DNA of 64,000 bases from Amanita rubescens (GCA_015039365.1 WION01000032.1:248001-312000), one strand, 5' to 3'. Counted from the first letter of the stretch, positions 47,801 through 58,877 are shown. Numbers and translations are program-made. The notes: generated by a model from the sequence alone, not told the origin.

Positions 47801-49356
47801 AGATTGTTAAACTGCTGCTTGATAAAGGAGCAGATTTGAATGCACAAGGTGGACATTATGGAAATGCACTTCAGGCTGCATCACAAGGAGGGCATAATGA
47901 TATTGCTAAGCTGTTGCTTGAAAAAGATGTAGATGTGAATGCACAGGGAGGATATTATGGAAATGCCCTTCAGGCTGCATCACGAGGACATAATGAGATT
48001 GTTGTGCTGCTGCTTGACAGAGGAGCAGATGTGAATGCACAGGGAGGAGAACATGTAAATGCTCTCATAGCTGCATCATCAGGGGGACATATTGAGATTG
48101 TTAAACTGCTTCTGGAAAGAGGTGCAGAAGTGAGTGCACAGGGAGGGAAACATGGAAATGCTCTTCAGGTTGCATCAGCAAGAGGACATAATGAGATTTT
48201 TCAACTATTTCTTGAAAGAGGGGCAGATGTGAATGTACAGGGGGGACATTATGGAAATGCTCTTCAGGCTGCATCACAAGGAGGGCATGATGAAATTGTA
48301 CAATTACTACTTGAAAGGGGTGCAGATGTGAATGCACAAGGTGGACTTTATGGAAATGCTCTTCTGGTTGCATCACAAAAAGGGCATAACAAGATTGTTA
48401 AATTGTTGCTTGACAAAGGGGCAGATGTTGATGTACAGGGAGGCTATTATGGGCATGCTCTACAGGCTGCATCAGCCAGAGGGCATAGTGAGATTGTCCA
48501 ACTACTTCTTACTAAAAGAGGCATAGATGTGAATACAAAAGGAGGATATTATGGAAATTCTCTTCAGGCTGCCTCAGCAAGAGGGCATCATGAGGTTGTT
48601 CAACTACTTCTTGAAGAAGGAGCAGATGTGAATGCACAGGGAGGACACTATGGAAATGCACTTCAGGCTGCATCAGCAGAGGGGCATAATGAGATTATTC
48701 AACTTCTTCTTGAAAGAGATGCAAGTGTAAATGCACAGGGACCATGTGGTAATCCTCTTCAGGCTGTATTAACAGAGGGGTACAATATAAATGTTCAATC
48801 TCTTGAAAACAGAGCAGATGTAAATAAACAGGGAGGACATTATGGACATGCTCTCCAGGCTGCATCAGCAAAGGGGCACCGTGAGACTGTTCAACTACTT
48901 CTTGAAAGAGGTGCAGATGTGAATGCACATGGAGGAGATTATGGAACTGCTCTTCAGGCTGCATCAGCAGAGGGACATCATGACATTGTTCAATTCCTGA
49001 TAGAAAAAGGTGCAGATGTGAATGCACAGGGAGGATGCTATGGAAGTGCTCTTCAAGCTGCATCATTTATGGGTCGTGAGGTTATGGTTGAATTACTCCT
49101 CAGATGTGGGGCCAAAGCCACCTCAGACACTCACACTGTGGAGATCAAGTGGTTGCATAATGGTGGGTTGCATCAAGCAGTTGTTTTCAATTCTCTGCAG
49201 GCAGCATGCATCAGAGGTCATGTTCCTGTTGTGAAAGTGTTACTGGAGCATGGTGTTGAACAGGAACACATTGAAACTGCTTTTCAATCTGCCTCAGACA
49301 GAGGTCATTATTGGGTTGTAGACTTGTTACTAAAACATGGAGCCAAGCAGAAATAA
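44811..49356 (+). CDS. NLR4: NACHT-ankyrin STAND protein
   Basis: Exons 44811-44992 and 45041-45109, small exons between 45150 and 45456, then 45479-45664, 45714-45738 (25 bp, Walker A SGAGKT), 45792-46361 and 46410-49356. Leader MGTSSSKTSRKRTLSDSDE then SDRKKAKR, again NLS-like. Walker B FILIDGLDECLDW; the sensor segment is LLATSRKEQK, with A where the other three have V. About 21 ankyrin repeats, ending LLLKHGAKQK. The first ~14 repeats correspond one to one with NLR3. The copies then differ in repeat number after the repeat near 48700 (NPLQAVLTEGY here versus a longer irregular stretch in NLR3), which indicates repeat loss or gain since duplication. No in-frame stop was found in the mapped exons. 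The intact ornithine acetyltransferase lies 353 bp beyond, tail to tail. Confidence 0.87.
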
Positions 49357-49708
49357 TTTATCTTCACATGTAAAGGTAGTACAGTACATGCACAGTGCCA
49401 GGCTATGCAGCCAAAATTAGGCATTTCACAAATCTACATCTTGAGAAGCAATTAAGGTAATTTGTCAAACAATCACCAGTTAAGGGAATCACAAGTAAAT
49501 AATTTTGGTCATACTACATGGGTCAGGATGTCAGCTATGAGTTCACACATCATCAGATTTGCACCAACAATGTCTGATGATATGTTGCATCACTACACAT
49601 TTGCATTGGAATAAATACAGTAATACCAATGCCTATACACTTGTATAGGCCAACATCCTGGTCTAAACTGTCAGGCACATCAGCAACACACTCATCCTGT
49701 TAGTAATC
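49357..49708. other. 3' spacer between NLR4 and the acetyltransferase
   Basis: No gene. CpG-poor like the NLR itself, then changing to CpG-rich sequence inside the acetyltransferase gene. Confidence 0.45.
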
Positions 49709-51326
49709 CTAGCTCCTATAATCTCCATTTATTCTGACATAATCCTACGAAAATGTCAAACCAAGGTGAGGTCCAAACACAGGGGATTACTCACATAGCT
49801 AAAATCGCAAGTCCAATACGTCGCAGATTCACCACCCAGTTTGAGATCAACTTCTATATTTATGTCCTCCATCTCGAGGATCTTTTTCGCGCGTTCCTCA
49901 TTAACATTCTCGGGTTCGCCGTTGGTCAGGACGTGCAATGCTTCGGAACCATCAGCTGGAACGAATGTGACGGATACTCGTGTAGGATCAATCTCGAGTG
50001 TCGGAGAAGACGGAGACGACAGAGGGACCGATCCTGTTGCTGAGAGAATACGACCCCAACTAATTTCATGAGTTAGTAGATGACCTGGAATGAATGATGT
50101 CGACGTACTTTGCGTCTTCGCCGTATAACGCAGTCTTGACCAGTGCAGATGTGGATATCTTTGACGCGATGGCATGCGCATTTTCATAACGTGGTGCACC
50201 CTGGTAAGGATGCCTAGTCATTTCTCCACTAGAAAAAAAGGGAAAACCGTACCTTGACCGTAATCTTCACAAACTTCGTTGCCCCCTCCCCATCCCTAAC
50301 AACCAACTGCGCCAAATCCTGCGTAAACTCCGTCAACTCGTCCCTAAACACTCGATAAGATTCTTTATCCGTCTCTTCATCAATCTCTGGTGCTTCAGAG
50401 TCCAATGCCCCCGCTCCGTTCGCGAGCGCAATGATCGTATCGTTTGTCGACATTTCCCCATCTACGCTGATAGAATTGAAGCTCCTATCTACGGCATAGG
50501 ATAGAGCAGATTGGAGACTTTTCGGGGAAACAGGTGCGTCCGTCAACACGCAAGCCAAGAGCGTCGCGTGCAATCCACCATGCGCATTCGAAAACGCAGA
50601 CGTCTTCGCAGGCCGCATATTAGGATGAATCATCCCGGCGCCTTTATCCATCCCGGCAATCCTATACGTCTCTCCACCGATTTCGAACGTCCTCGCGCGG
50701 AGTTTTGGGAATGTATCCGTCGTCATGAACGCTTTAGCTGCGTTCTCCCATGCAGTGAAAGAGGAACAAAAAAGAGTTGACGAATCGGGATGTTTGAACG
50801 AGGAAAGAGCGGATAGGATAGAGTCGATAGGGACGTGTTGACCTATCACTCCCGTCGACATGACGAGCGTTTCGCTCCCCCCGGCGTGTCCCACTTGTGA
50901 TTCTTCTTGAGACTCGACGGAAACCATACGGACAAGTTCATCCGTAGCTTTCGCCATCTTCCAAGCGTTTTCCAACCCCTTCTTCCCCGTCACCGCGTTC
51001 GCACAACCGCTATTAACCACGATTCCTCTCGCCCTCCCACCATTGTTTTCTAAAACTTGTTCGGAAACGAGGACGGGGGCAGCTTTGAACGCGTTTCGGG
51101 TGAAACAGGCTGCTGCGGATGTGGGACGAGGGGAGGTGGAGAGGATGACGGCCAAGTCGAGTGCGGAGGTGTTTTTTTTGATCCCTGCGTGGATTCCGGT
51201 GAGGATGTACCCCTCTGGGAAGGATGTGGATGGAATGGGTTTGTGTAGGTGGGTTTTGGAAGGAGTGGGTTTGACGGTGATGGTGGATGAAAATCGCTTG
51301 AATGTAGTCGGGAGTCTAGATGCCAT
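49709..51326 (-). CDS. ARG7: Ornithine acetyltransferase (arginine biosynthesis bifunctional ArgJ)
   Basis: Four exons: 51326-50253, 50200-50109, 50059-49795 and 49744-49709. All introns are 49-52 bp and in phase. The enzyme moves the acetyl group from N2-acetylornithine to glutamate in the mitochondrial arginine pathway, and in the bifunctional form also acetylates glutamate with acetyl-CoA. The N-terminus MASRLPTTFKRFSST is basic and Ser/Thr-rich, consistent with mitochondrial import. Seen in order: GCANAVTGKKG, STGVIGQHVPI (oxyanion region), KGAGMIHPNM, LHATLLACVLTD with the Thr that should be the self-cleavage point and nucleophile, SFNSISVDGEMSTNDTI, GAPRYENAHAIASKIS, LYGEDANWGRI, and the short last exon DYVRINGDYRS, which closes the family's usual C-terminus. 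ATG at 51326 was preferred because upstream in-frame codons are not ATG. Two decayed copies lie at 12.3 and 38.7-40.1 kb. Confidence 0.93.
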
Positions 51327-51592
51327 TGCCGGGTCTTCTCTTTTTGGGGGGAGGTCTAGGGGTATCTGGTAACACTTGCACGTTCTAAACGCAGAACGCA
51401 ACTGGAGAGAGGTAGAGATATACACACCTAGTTTTGGGTAATAGTAATTCAATCTGTCCGAGTCATCCCACGGCGGCGCAACTATTACATGGCGCAAAAC
51501 GCATAAATTATTAAATACCGCATACACATTCTCAACACGACAGCTAACTACAAAAAAAGAAAGGTATACAAAATAACATAAAAAAAACGACC

Positions 51593-53629
51593 TTAATCGT
51601 CCTTCTTGGGTCCCCTCCTAGGCGGTGGTGGACCCCCATTACCATTTAGATGAAACGCTCCTCCGTTCCCTTCCGACAGATTAAGATTAGGTGAAGGCAG
51701 TCGAGGCAGTGGGTGAACGCCCATCCCAGGTGTCCCAGGCATGCTTGTTGCGCCTGCATCCAAACCAGGCGAGTACGGCGATGTGGGCCGCAGCTGTGGC
51801 GACCTGCTCCCCCCCATTGCAGGCGTAGGAGGTAGAGGTAAAAATTGGGGATTGGGACTCCCAGGATTAGACCTGTTAGGTATCCCTGCAAGCCCGAGAC
51901 CAATCGCGGCGCTTCCCGGCGTTGGTGGGCCAGAAGGAGGAGGTGGTACGCTGTTGCTCAATAGGTGTGGTGTGTATGGAGTATGTGGAGTATACGGAGA
52001 AGAGATAAAGGCAGGAGTGGACGTGGGGGTGCTGTTGTAACTCGCATATGGCGATCCGCTGCCTCCTTCCATGACCCATCCGCTGCCTTGAGGTATCATC
52101 TTGCCAGCTGATTTAAGAGACCGAGAACGGAGGTGGGTTCCGCCCCACTTTGAGCGAAGACCGGCTTTGATACCACTCGATTCCGCAGCGACGATACCGG
52201 GTGTTTGATCTGCGCCCGAAACGACTGCGACGGCGCGTGTGGTAATGCGGATGGCGTATCCCATGCAAACGAAAACACCGCCTAGGACACCGACACATCT
52301 ACGATGGAGTTGATCAACGTCCAGACGACAGTGGAACTAGGAAAAGAGCTCACCGAATGAGTAATTGGATGAGTGACGTCGTTTTTTGATGCACAGAGAT
52401 GGCTATGGGGTCCAGGTCAAACTTGAAGAAGATACCAGGAGTGCCTTCGCCGTGCTGCAAGATTCGAGTGTAGTGAGTAACACTGTATTGATTGGTCTTT
52501 AACGGGCGGGAACGAGGGGCAATATATGTTGTGGGCACAACGTGGAGGAAGTACTGGTACGCGACGAAGGCTATAGAGCGGCTTTAGAATTTAACAAGGC
52601 GATCGGAAGTAAGAACGCTTACGATCATGTGTAACTTCAAATGTATAGTCCAAGGGTTGTACGATATCCGGGAAGTGAGGGCCAAAAGAGAATTCGGAAA
52701 TGACATGAGAGAGATTCATAACTGCCGTGGTGCTTGAGTATTCAATACCCACAAAAGGGACAGGTCCACCCACGTTTATGGTCAACATGTTCGAAACTGG
52801 AGTATCCATGTCCCAGTGTCGTTATGTGCAAGTTTGCTGCGAATCGATGAATAGCTGCGTCTCAATAAACAGTGGAATATCATACGTACCTGTAACCCGC
52901 TTTACTACCGTCGTACCCCATATCCGACAAGCATCTCCGTCGGGTTTATGATTGTACGTGGGCTTGAAACCATCTGCGTTTCTTCGACTCCAAATGGCGT
53001 CAAATAGCCCACGGGAAGATTTTGATTGAGCAACAGCTTGACGAGCGGAAAGCATGGCGGCATGTTCCCTGCCAACAAATCAGAGAGGAAAACAGAGTGA
53101 ATGACCGAACTTACTTGAACTCGGTCGCTTTGCTAGCGTCAAACACAGTCTAGCACAGATTCGTGAGCTGCAAAGACATAACCTGGACAAGTGATCGACG
53201 TACCCCGTCACGACGAACTGTGCCAGTCAAATACACCCGATCGCCCAAGGCATCTCTTAAATCTATGCTAAGATCTAGGTCACCCGACACATGTTAGCCG
53301 ATTCAAACACTTTTTTAAACAAAAAACGATATATACGCACATTTACAAGGCATATTCACTGTCATATCCAGATTGACCAACAACAATGGCGGGTGTTCCC
53401 TATCCACCGAAAATTCATAGTCCGGCCATCCCCAAATGTACTCTCCAATATCATTCAAGACGAGGAGAAAAGCCACGAGAACGACGAAAATGGTCATGAA
53501 CCCGCGTGATTCTGAGCGGGCCTTGTAGGTAGAAGGAAGTTTTGGAAATGCATCGAACTGAGCGAGAGGAGCAGGAACGACTGAATCTAGCTTGTCGAGT
53601 AGCGACTCTTCTTTTGGTTGTTGAGCCAT
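51593..53629 (-). CDS. ERV41: Erv41/ERGIC2-like ER-Golgi cargo receptor
   Basis: Eight exons: 53629-53341, 53274-53204, 53149-53115, 53068-52890, 52836-52774, 52721-52623, 52570-52354, 52298-51593. Erv41 with Erv46 forms a retrieval receptor cycling between Golgi and ER. Seen: LAQFDAFPKLPSTYKA, first membrane span FMTIFVVLVAFLLVLNDIG, DREHPPLLLVNLDMTVNMPC, DACRIWGTTVVKRVTANLHI, TTLGHGYSSFEHVDHK, NLSHVISEFSFGPHFPDIVQ, FVAYQYFLHVVPTTYI, FFKFDLDPIAI and second span CVGVLGGVFVCMGYAI. The lumenal domain lies between the two spans as expected. After the second span there is an unusually long cytosolic tail of ~200 residues rich in Pro, Ser and Gly, ending PRRGPKKDD, where yeast and animal proteins end soon after the span. 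It starts 68 bp from the divergent RING gene. Confidence 0.88.
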
Positions 53630-53697
53630 CTTCGCCGTCGTCGTGGTCGACGTCAACTTGTACGTGTCTCCCGGTCACGTGGTCATCCGCTCCTGTC

Positions 53698-54303
53698 ATG
53701 CAACACGACCCCGGTCCTTCTACAGGAAAGAGAAAACGAACAGAAGAAAACACAGCTGATGAAAGGAACTCAAAACGACCCACTCTAGCTCAAAACGAAA
53801 GTGACGATGATGAAATCGTTCCCATTGAATTTGGCTCTTCCCTCTCAATCCCTCTTTCTCCCTCGCCATTCCCAGACTTTCTCCCATCAACCACAGTCTC
53901 CGCGTCATCATCTTTCTCTACTTACCACCCACACCGTACACCTACATCCACTCCAACACCAACGCTAACACCGCCACCACCTCCTCCACCAGAGACATTA
54001 TCAGAATACACCTGCCCAATCTGTTTCAGCCCACCTACAAACGCTACCATCACGCCCTGCGGGCATATATGCTGCGGTGCATGCCTCTTCACAGCTGTCA
54101 AAACGACGCTACATAGAGGCGCGATGACATACAGCCGAGATCCCAACGTTGCCAGGTTCGTGCTGTGTTTACGAGTGCCATTTTGGGGAGCTGATGCGGT
54201 TGTTGTTTTAAGGTGTCCTGTATGTCGCGCGCATATACCTGGGTGGGACGGTAGAGGAGGCGGAGTTATTGGGCTAAAACCTAGAGTGGTCATCACGCTG
54301 TAA
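53698..54303 (+). CDS. RING-finger protein (probable E3 ubiquitin ligase)
   Basis: Two exons, 53698-54155 and 54213-54303. Start MQHDPGPSTGKRKRTEE was chosen over the longer open frame because that frame overlaps the divergent Erv41 gene. The N-terminus is basic then acidic (SDDDEIVPIEF), followed by a Ser/Pro-rich linker. The C-terminal RING is CPICFSPPTNATITPCGHIC, CGACLFTAVK and, after the splice, CPVCRAHIPGW with conserved GGGVIGLKPRVV end: a C3HC4 pattern. The layout resembles Slx8/RNF4-type nuclear ligases, but no SUMO-interaction motif other than EIVPIEF is evident. The intron is 57 bp, in frame and without a stop, so an unspliced form would add 19 residues inside the RING. Confidence 0.8.
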   Translation: MQHDPGPSTGKRKRTEENTADERNSKRPTLAQNESDDDEIVPIEFGSSLSIPLSPSPFPDFLPSTTVSASSSFSTYHPHRTPTSTPTPTLTPPPPPPPETLSEYTCPICFSPPTNATITPCGHICCGACLFTAVKTTLHRGAMTYSRDPNVARFVLCLRVPFWGADAVVVLRCPVCRAHIPGWDGRGGGVIGLKPRVVITL

Positions 54304-54647
54304 ACGATCCCAAATGTATTATTATATGGATCCGGACGAGATGTAGCAAATACGAGTTCGTGCTGAACAAAAATATGCATATAATATGATACAGCGTATG
54401 TACTAGATCAATCAATGACATTACTTAAATAGCTGATGGAGAGATAATAAAGTATGCAGTGCGGAGAGCATCATGAATCGTCAAGGTCGTGAAATGGTCG
54501 TAAAATGGTCGTGAAAAAGATCGTGAAAAGATCGTGAAAGGTCGTGAAAATCATCAAGATCGTAAATCTGTCCATATCAATATATCACCGAGGAACGCAC
54601 CGCGTTCACCAACCAAAAAGAAAAGAAAAGAACAAAAGCGGTGTCGC
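54304..54647. repeat. Convergent spacer with a short tandem repeat
   Basis: Between about 54479 and 54550 a degenerate 10-13 base unit (gtcgtgaaaa/gatcgtgaaa) is repeated about seven times. The rest is AT-rich 3' flanking DNA with no gene. Confidence 0.6.
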
Positions 54648-56828
54648 TCACCCCCTAGTAGCAAGCCCCCTCCCTCTCAACGTCGCGCCCCTCCTAACCA
54701 CCTCCTTCAACAAAAAAGCACATGCACCCAACCCCAAGAAAAGCAAATAATACGTCCAGGATTTCTTATACCAAAGCGGTATATTGTTTCCTCGACTTCG
54801 GGACACTTCTCGAGATGGCGGCTTGGACTTGGTGGTAGTAGAATCTGATGGCGCCGACGCAGGAGAAAACGAAAACGGGAACTGAAATATCCCCGCCGTC
54901 CTCGAAACGCCCACAACGGCCCTCGTAAACGATGCCGCCAACCACCTCGTCTGCATCACCGAGCCACCACCACCTTTCTGCTCTTCCTCCGCTTGTTGTT
55001 CACCGTCCTCCTTCATCTCCACCTCTGCCAACTTCCTCCCCCTCACCTCCAACTCCCCCGCAACTCTCTCCATCTCTCCAACTTTCGCCTCGACACTCGC
55101 CACACGCGCAGAGAGCGCACGCACCATCTCTCTTGTTTCAGACATCTCTTGCTCGAGCTTGAGCTCCTTCGTCGAGACGACCTGAGGGCTCGCAGAAATC
55201 GGTGCTGGTGGAGGAGGAGGAGGAGGAGGCACAATCTCCTCTCCAAGCTTGACATCTCCCGCAGGCACAAAGACATCCTCCAACCGCCTCCCTCTCTCCC
55301 TCTCCGCATCTTGTTTGGCCATAAGAGATCCCTTCCCTCTACGGCTCTTTCCATTCACAAACACCCTCAAGCTTTCTCCTCCAGAAGTAGCAGGGAGAGG
55401 TGTCGTGATCCGAACCTTGCCCTCCTTGCCTTGGGACTCGCCATCGACCTTTTTAACTGTATTCCCGACCATCCTTTCCCACGCATCGGCTCCTGCTCCC
55501 ATGCCATTCGCGTCCTCGTAACCGGGCTCGGTAAGAGCAAGCAGTTGTTCGACAGTTAATTCAGTACTATCCCCTTCATCCATCTTCGCAGGGGTAGTCT
55601 TGGTAGTCTTGGCCGAGCTAGCACCTGTGCCTATACTCGAACCAGAGATGGAGGACGAAAAGTTGGGTATGGTTGGAATAGTGTTGGAATTATCCGTAGT
55701 CGTAACGGAAGTGGTATCTGATTCTGAATGGGTATACTCGACGTCTACATCTCGTAATTTGATAGTTTCAACGTTGAGAGCGGGTTCCTCTGCCGTTGGA
55801 GCGCTTATCCCTTTTCCTAACTGGAGCTGGGATGTGGGGTCGTCCCATGCTAGTAGTTGCTCCACCGTCGGTTCGAGATCTCCTTGATCGCGTGAGTTCT
55901 CGTAAAGCGATGGCTATGCAGTAAATCAGAAGAAAAAAATCACGATCACGTCAAATAAGCTTACTTTGAGCTTAGTCTCGACAACGTCAGGTGGGAACGG
56001 ACCCGAAGAAGCGGTTGAAAATGAAGAAGAGGAGCTTCCGGTGCTTTGATCGCTCGCCGCGCTTCCGCTTCTGTGCCTGGTGTAAGCGTACGCCGGTCTA
56101 TCTTCATCGTTACCACCTTCCTCTTCATCTCCACTACGTTCGAAAGAGGCAACCATCCCTCTGACTTTTCCACCCGTTCTTCGTCCTATCGTACGATACG
56201 TTCTTCTCCTTCCAACACCGCCACCACTGGCAGCACCCTCCTCTGGATCAGTACCAGGACCGACGATGGATGGTTCGGACGTAGATCCAAGCCGCTTCAT
56301 AGTGCCCGACTTGAACTCAGAGCCCGCGATGAAGATATCGTTACCCGCCACTTGCCCAAACACGTCGGCGTCCTCAACGTCACCCTGACTGGAAGCAGAG
56401 GAAAGCGACGAGTTGGAATCGCTTCTCGACCTATACCCTGCCGAACTCCCAGATCCAGGAGCAAAGGCAAATCCTGGAGGCACCGGGAGCGGACTGGGAA
56501 CTGAATCCGAATTGAAACTCTTGCTGTACCGATGTCTACCTCCCCTCCGTTCTTTATCCCCTCTCCCCGGTTTAGAACCGTTCCGCGCATGCTGGAACGA
56601 GTCTTTACTTGGCGATCCCGGAGATTGAGGGACGTAATACTGGTAAGGAGTGGTAGATTTGGTGGTGGAGTTTGAGCGGCTTAAGACGCCTGTTGAAGTG
56701 GTTTTTATAAGGTATGGGTGTGGATTTGGTTTGAGAGCGTCGTTTTGGTGGTGAAATACGGAGTTTGGAGAAGATGAGGGTACGGGAGTGGGTTCAGCGC
56801 TAGCGGTGCTGCCACCATCCAATAACAT
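54648..56828 (-). CDS. Coiled-coil protein with C-terminal membrane anchor
   Basis: Two exons, 56828-55965 and 55913-54648, give about 709 residues. Start MLLDGGSTASAEPTPV is the first ATG; codons before it in frame are not ATG. The first half is low-complexity, Ser/Gly/Arg-rich. Two similar short motifs, PTVEQLLAWDDP and LTVEQLLALTEPGYED, occur at about residues 300 and 390 and may be a peptide repeat with a shared partner. A charged region with SLMAKQDAERERGRRLEDVF is followed by a proline run, then a predicted coiled coil (LEQEMSETREMVRALSARVA) and, close to the end, the hydrophobic YLLFLGLGACAFLLKEVV followed by a basic tail. This is the plan of a tail-anchored protein of ER, mitochondrial or peroxisomal membrane. 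The family is not recognised; Pex14-like arrangement is only a loose resemblance. Confidence 0.7.
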
Positions 56829-56870
56829 GTCGTCAGCGTTGTGGTTCAACCCCGCGTGCGAAACCCCGTC

Positions 56871-58241
56871 ATGTCTCTGTTATGCCTCGGCCTCTCAAGC
56901 ATCAGGCGTACTAAATCACACCCTGAGAACACTCAGGATGCGTGCAAGAAGTCGAAAACGGCCGTTGCGCGCGGTTTTCAGGCGCTGCCGATAGAGATTT
57001 TACTCGAAATTATCGCCTACACCCGCGCGCCGGATATTCCGTGGCCCAACCTCCGTCCGCCAGACCCTGCCTGCTCGGAAAGACGCAAAACTATTCTAGC
57101 GTTATCCTCGGTCTGTCGGTCGTTGAGAACCGCGCTGATTCCTGTTCTTTGGGAAACCATCGAAGCTTGCACGGCGCCAGGTGCACGAGTGGATGATCGG
57201 CCACAGAGACGCAAACGATGGTGGAAGACCGTCTACAAATCAACCGTTCGACAGCTCGAAGCAGTATGTAATCGTCAACCGTCGTACGCGTCGTATGTCA
57301 AGTACGTTTTGCTCGTCACCGTGTGATACGCGTTACCAATTGGACCGGGATTTAGGACACTCAACATCCTCATCACACCATACTGCATCTCCACCCTCGC
57401 CCGCGAACTATCTCGAACTCTACCTCTCTTTCCAAACTTAAGCACCATCCAAATAACTTCCCTTTGGTGGATTGACCTCTGCCCTCGCAAACGTATCCGA
57501 CGCCTCTCCAACCCCACCGCCAGAAACTCCTCCGACTCCTCCTACCTATCCCTCCACCTCAAATCCTCCTTCAAACACCTCATACTCCCAAACGTACACA
57601 CCATCCTCCTCCCAAGCGCAGCAACACCCGTCCTCTCCTCCTTCCCAAACGCACGACAAGCCTACCTCAACGACACACTTGAAACCTGCTACCCTCCTTC
57701 CCCCCACGCCCTGTCCCTCCAACAATCCCACATCCAGCGCATCGACTCGGTCCTGGTATTCATCCACCTCTTAGGCTACTTTTGTCCCAAAATCGAAACG
57801 TTCCAATGGGCCATCAACGATTCACCGTCCTCGATATGGACAAGCATCCTTTTAAGAATTTATCACAAGTTTGTGTGTTTGGCAATGGTCAAGTGTTTAG
57901 ACGGGTTGACGAACGTAGAGTTGTACTTGTCGTATCATGACCTCGTACGTGTCTCCTTTCCTTGTTGGTCTTTACGGGTTGCTAGATGCTGATGTTGCCG
58001 GTACTAGGATGTGATCAAAGCCATCGAGAGGCTGAAAGATCTGGATCAAATCACGTTGCGAATTTCTTCGACTGATGAAGATGGAATATATCGGGGTGAA
58101 ATGCCGGCGTCGTCATTCGACGAGATGGTTAATGCAGCGCAAGAGGTACTTGCTGGGTCTCCATCGAAGAGAAGGAAAATGTTGGTTGTAAGACGTGGTG
58201 AGGAAGAGATAAAGATTGTGATCGATCAGGATAGTCATTAA
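56871..58241 (+). CDS. F-box protein
   Basis: Three exons, 56871-57301, 57356-57944 and 58008-58241, in phase, give about 417 residues. The F-box is at residues ~40-85: FQALPIEILLEIIAY then LALSSVCRSLRTALIPVLWE. F-box proteins bind Skp1 and bring substrates to SCF ubiquitin ligases. The rest (TLNILITPYCISTLARELSR, LTNVELYLSYHDL, DVIKAIERLKDLDQITLRIS) looks like weak leucine-rich-repeat-type sequence, a plan very common in multicopy mushroom F-box families. The start ATG is only 42 bp from that of the divergent coiled-coil gene. Confidence 0.82.
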
Positions 58242-58424
58242 CATAATAAGTCTACATCTGAACACAAAACCTGTCATGGATTTGAGTAGCCTCAGCTATG
58301 AGCCTTCAACCTTCACCTTCTTTGGAATTATCTTGTGTGGATGGTAGACCAGCAGAATTATCTTTCTGAAAAATACACAGGCTCACACTTTGTTATTCAT
58401 CAAAATAACTTGCCTAAAGATTCT
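58242..58424. other. 3' flank of the F-box gene up to the LTR
   Basis: No gene. The last five bases before the LTR, attct at 58420-58424, are the candidate target-site duplication; the partner would lie beyond the window. Confidence 0.4.
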
Positions 58425-58877
58425 TGTTACGAACTCGTTAATCTCAACCTAAGTTGCAACGGCAACTCTAGTCACGATTACAAGTCTTAAGTCAAACGTT
58501 AAGATTATAAGTTCAATACTAAGTCAAGACGTTGACTTAGGATCTGAGGACGATTGTGGTAGATGAGTTTAAGAGCACGGTTATATTGCCAGACGACAAT
58601 AAACAGCTAAGTCGAACTTAGGGTTCGACTCTAGGATACATGCGGTACTTATACTAGCAAGTACAATGAGACGTACTAATTAATGAATAATGGTAAGTAC
58701 GGAAGTAAGTATAAGGACGGCGTCATATGTAGAACAAGGGATGGTATAGTAAAGGAAACGAGCTTGTCCGTATGAATCGAGCATAAGGGGTGAGACGGAT
58801 AAGGTATGCATAAAGAAAATAAACATGTCCGACGTATCATGTAAGCATAATGCGGGAGTCCGTACCGTGTTGTAACA
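58425..58877 (-). repeat. 3' LTR of the retrotransposon
   Basis: 453 bp bounded by the perfect inverted ends TGTTAC and GTAACA, with canonical TG...CA. It lies directly beyond the polypurine tract. The boundaries are inferred from one LTR only. Confidence 0.7.

Noticed and set aside
53542..53697. Longer N-terminus for the RING protein from 53542
   Set aside because: That part overlaps the first exon of the divergent Erv41 gene and reads as an antisense frame; ATG at 53698 fits the basic start better.
54932..55559. Plus-strand frames within the coiled-coil gene
   Set aside because: They are shadows of the Pro/Glu/Arg-rich minus-strand exon with no conserved features.
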